A DNA stretch of 12,500 bases from Chrysomallon squamiferum (taxonomy: Eukaryota; Mollusca; Gastropoda; Neomphalida; Peltospiridae). Below are positions 11,491 to 12,500 of this stretch, piece after piece; position 1 is the first letter of the stretch, and the number at the start of each line of letters is the position of its first letter. The stretch covers positions 33,739,183 through 33,751,682 of the forward strand of contig CM022671.1 in NCBI GenBank assembly GCA_012295275.1, written 5' to 3'. A program made the position numbers and the translations under genes. The notes beneath the pieces are model-generated. The model was not told where the DNA came from. It saw nothing but the letters and a program-made list of their open reading frames with translations, and ran no database searches.

Positions 11491-11554
11491 CTGAAAAATC
11501 GCAAAACGTCATAGCCGTGTCTTGCAAGCGAAACATCCCTAACATAATCTCCAT
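11491..11554 (-). CDS. Proposed first coding exon of the CARD-like/LRR gene (21 codons plus 1 base)
   Basis: Seen: the minus-strand frame ends in GAT TTT TCA G followed at once by GTTAGTGAGT, a near-consensus 5' splice site, and would hit TAG if unspliced. One base of a codon is left over (phase 1). The 3' exon beginning at 3212 starts with AC and needs exactly one preceding base, giving a GAC aspartate codon. The peptide is MEIMLGMFRLQDTAMTFCDFS. The ATG at 11554 is the first in-frame ATG after an in-frame TGA at 11713-11711 and has G at -3 and +4, a favourable initiation context. The frame upstream to 11710 is open without an ATG and is treated as 5' UTR. Inference: this is the initiating exon. 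Alternatives are that it is an internal exon, that a cassette exon lies between, or that the 3' exon uses a different leader. Confidence 0.55.
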
Positions 11555-11760
11555 TCCGACGTCTTTGTCAACGACAACCACGACGCGTGATTCTGTGTTA
11601 TACGAGATTAAAAGGCGATACCGCTGTGACTGCCGTGTGTACGTTGCGGATGTTGGTGGGTGTGAGTTTGGTCTAAAACGCCGTTGCGACAAGAGAGTTC
11701 GCGGTTTGTATCACGTTATGTATGAGAAACGCGGAGTTGAGTAAGTGGATTTCCCGTACG
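11491..11760 (-). promoter_or_regulatory. CpG-rich first-exon/5' UTR region
   Basis: CG dinucleotides are far denser here (for example around 11549-11586 and 11672-11706) than in the AT-rich sequence on either side. It covers the proposed first exon and the ATG-less open stretch to 11710. This looks like a 5' UTR/proximal promoter region. No confident TATA box or initiator could be assigned, so the transcription start is unknown. Confidence 0.35.
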
Positions 11761-12309
<549 letters not shown>

Positions 12310-12500
12310 GACTCTAACAAATATTACAACTACTCCTGCTGCTGCTTCTATTACCAGTGCTATAGATAATGATATAAAACTATTACAATTAGATTAGCAT
12401 AACATGCCTATCCTCCAGCGTTTCTCAACAACACGAAGCATTAAAAAGCTTGTCTGGTGCCAAACCACAGGAGTAAAAACAGTAGTCAATGCACATTAAC
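12310..12500. other. Terminal flank; nothing recognised
   Basis: AT-rich sequence with a short GCTGCTGCT patch at about 12338-12346. No gene or structured repeat is visible before the window ends. Confidence 0.5.

Noticed and set aside
11517-11744. 75-codon plus-strand frame over the CpG-rich region
   Set aside because: It starts at GTG, not ATG, has no known motif, and is antisense to the proposed first exon, which has a matching splice donor.

Overview
This is a eukaryotic, very probably invertebrate, genomic window. It is AT-rich, crowded with microsatellites, and has almost no long open frames outside one gene. The very high density of long (GA/TC)n arrays, the non-depleted CpG, and a CARD-like domain joined to ribonuclease-inhibitor-type leucine-rich repeats (LRRs) suggest a lophotrochozoan such as a mollusc, perhaps a gastropod. 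That placement is inference and cannot be fixed from the sequence alone.

The only protein-coding gene I can support lies on the minus strand and spans most of the window. Its large 3' exon (1081-3212) has one stop-free frame that runs well upstream of the first convenient ATG (2883) and meets a good splice acceptor at 3213. A small 5' exon is proposed at 11491-11554. It ends in a strong donor (CAG|GTTAGTGAGT), has a good-context ATG, sits in CpG-rich sequence, and ends in phase 1, exactly the phase the 3' exon needs. Joined across an 8,278-bp intron they give a 731-residue protein. In order it has a basic Ser/Arg-rich N-terminus with an SH3-ligand-like KPPPKPPR motif, a second basic Ser-rich stretch, a CARD-like death-fold domain, a short linker, and about 11-12 LRRs with a near-perfect 28-residue period. 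There is no room for a NACHT ATPase between the CARD and the LRRs.

Region by region: 1-1080 is 3' flank/3' UTR with candidate poly(A) signals and CA/TA/CATA repeats. 1081-3212 is the coding exon. 3213-11490 is the proposed giant intron. It holds four (GA/TC)n arrays, a (GT)n array, a composite (TCG)(TCA)(TTA) array, an (ATT)(GTT) array, a long A-rich stretch and two direct copies of a roughly 220-bp dispersed repeat. 11491-11760 is the CpG-rich first exon and 5' flank. 11760-12500 is upstream flank with a fifth (TC)n array. I see no tRNA, rRNA, CRISPR array, operon or second confident gene.
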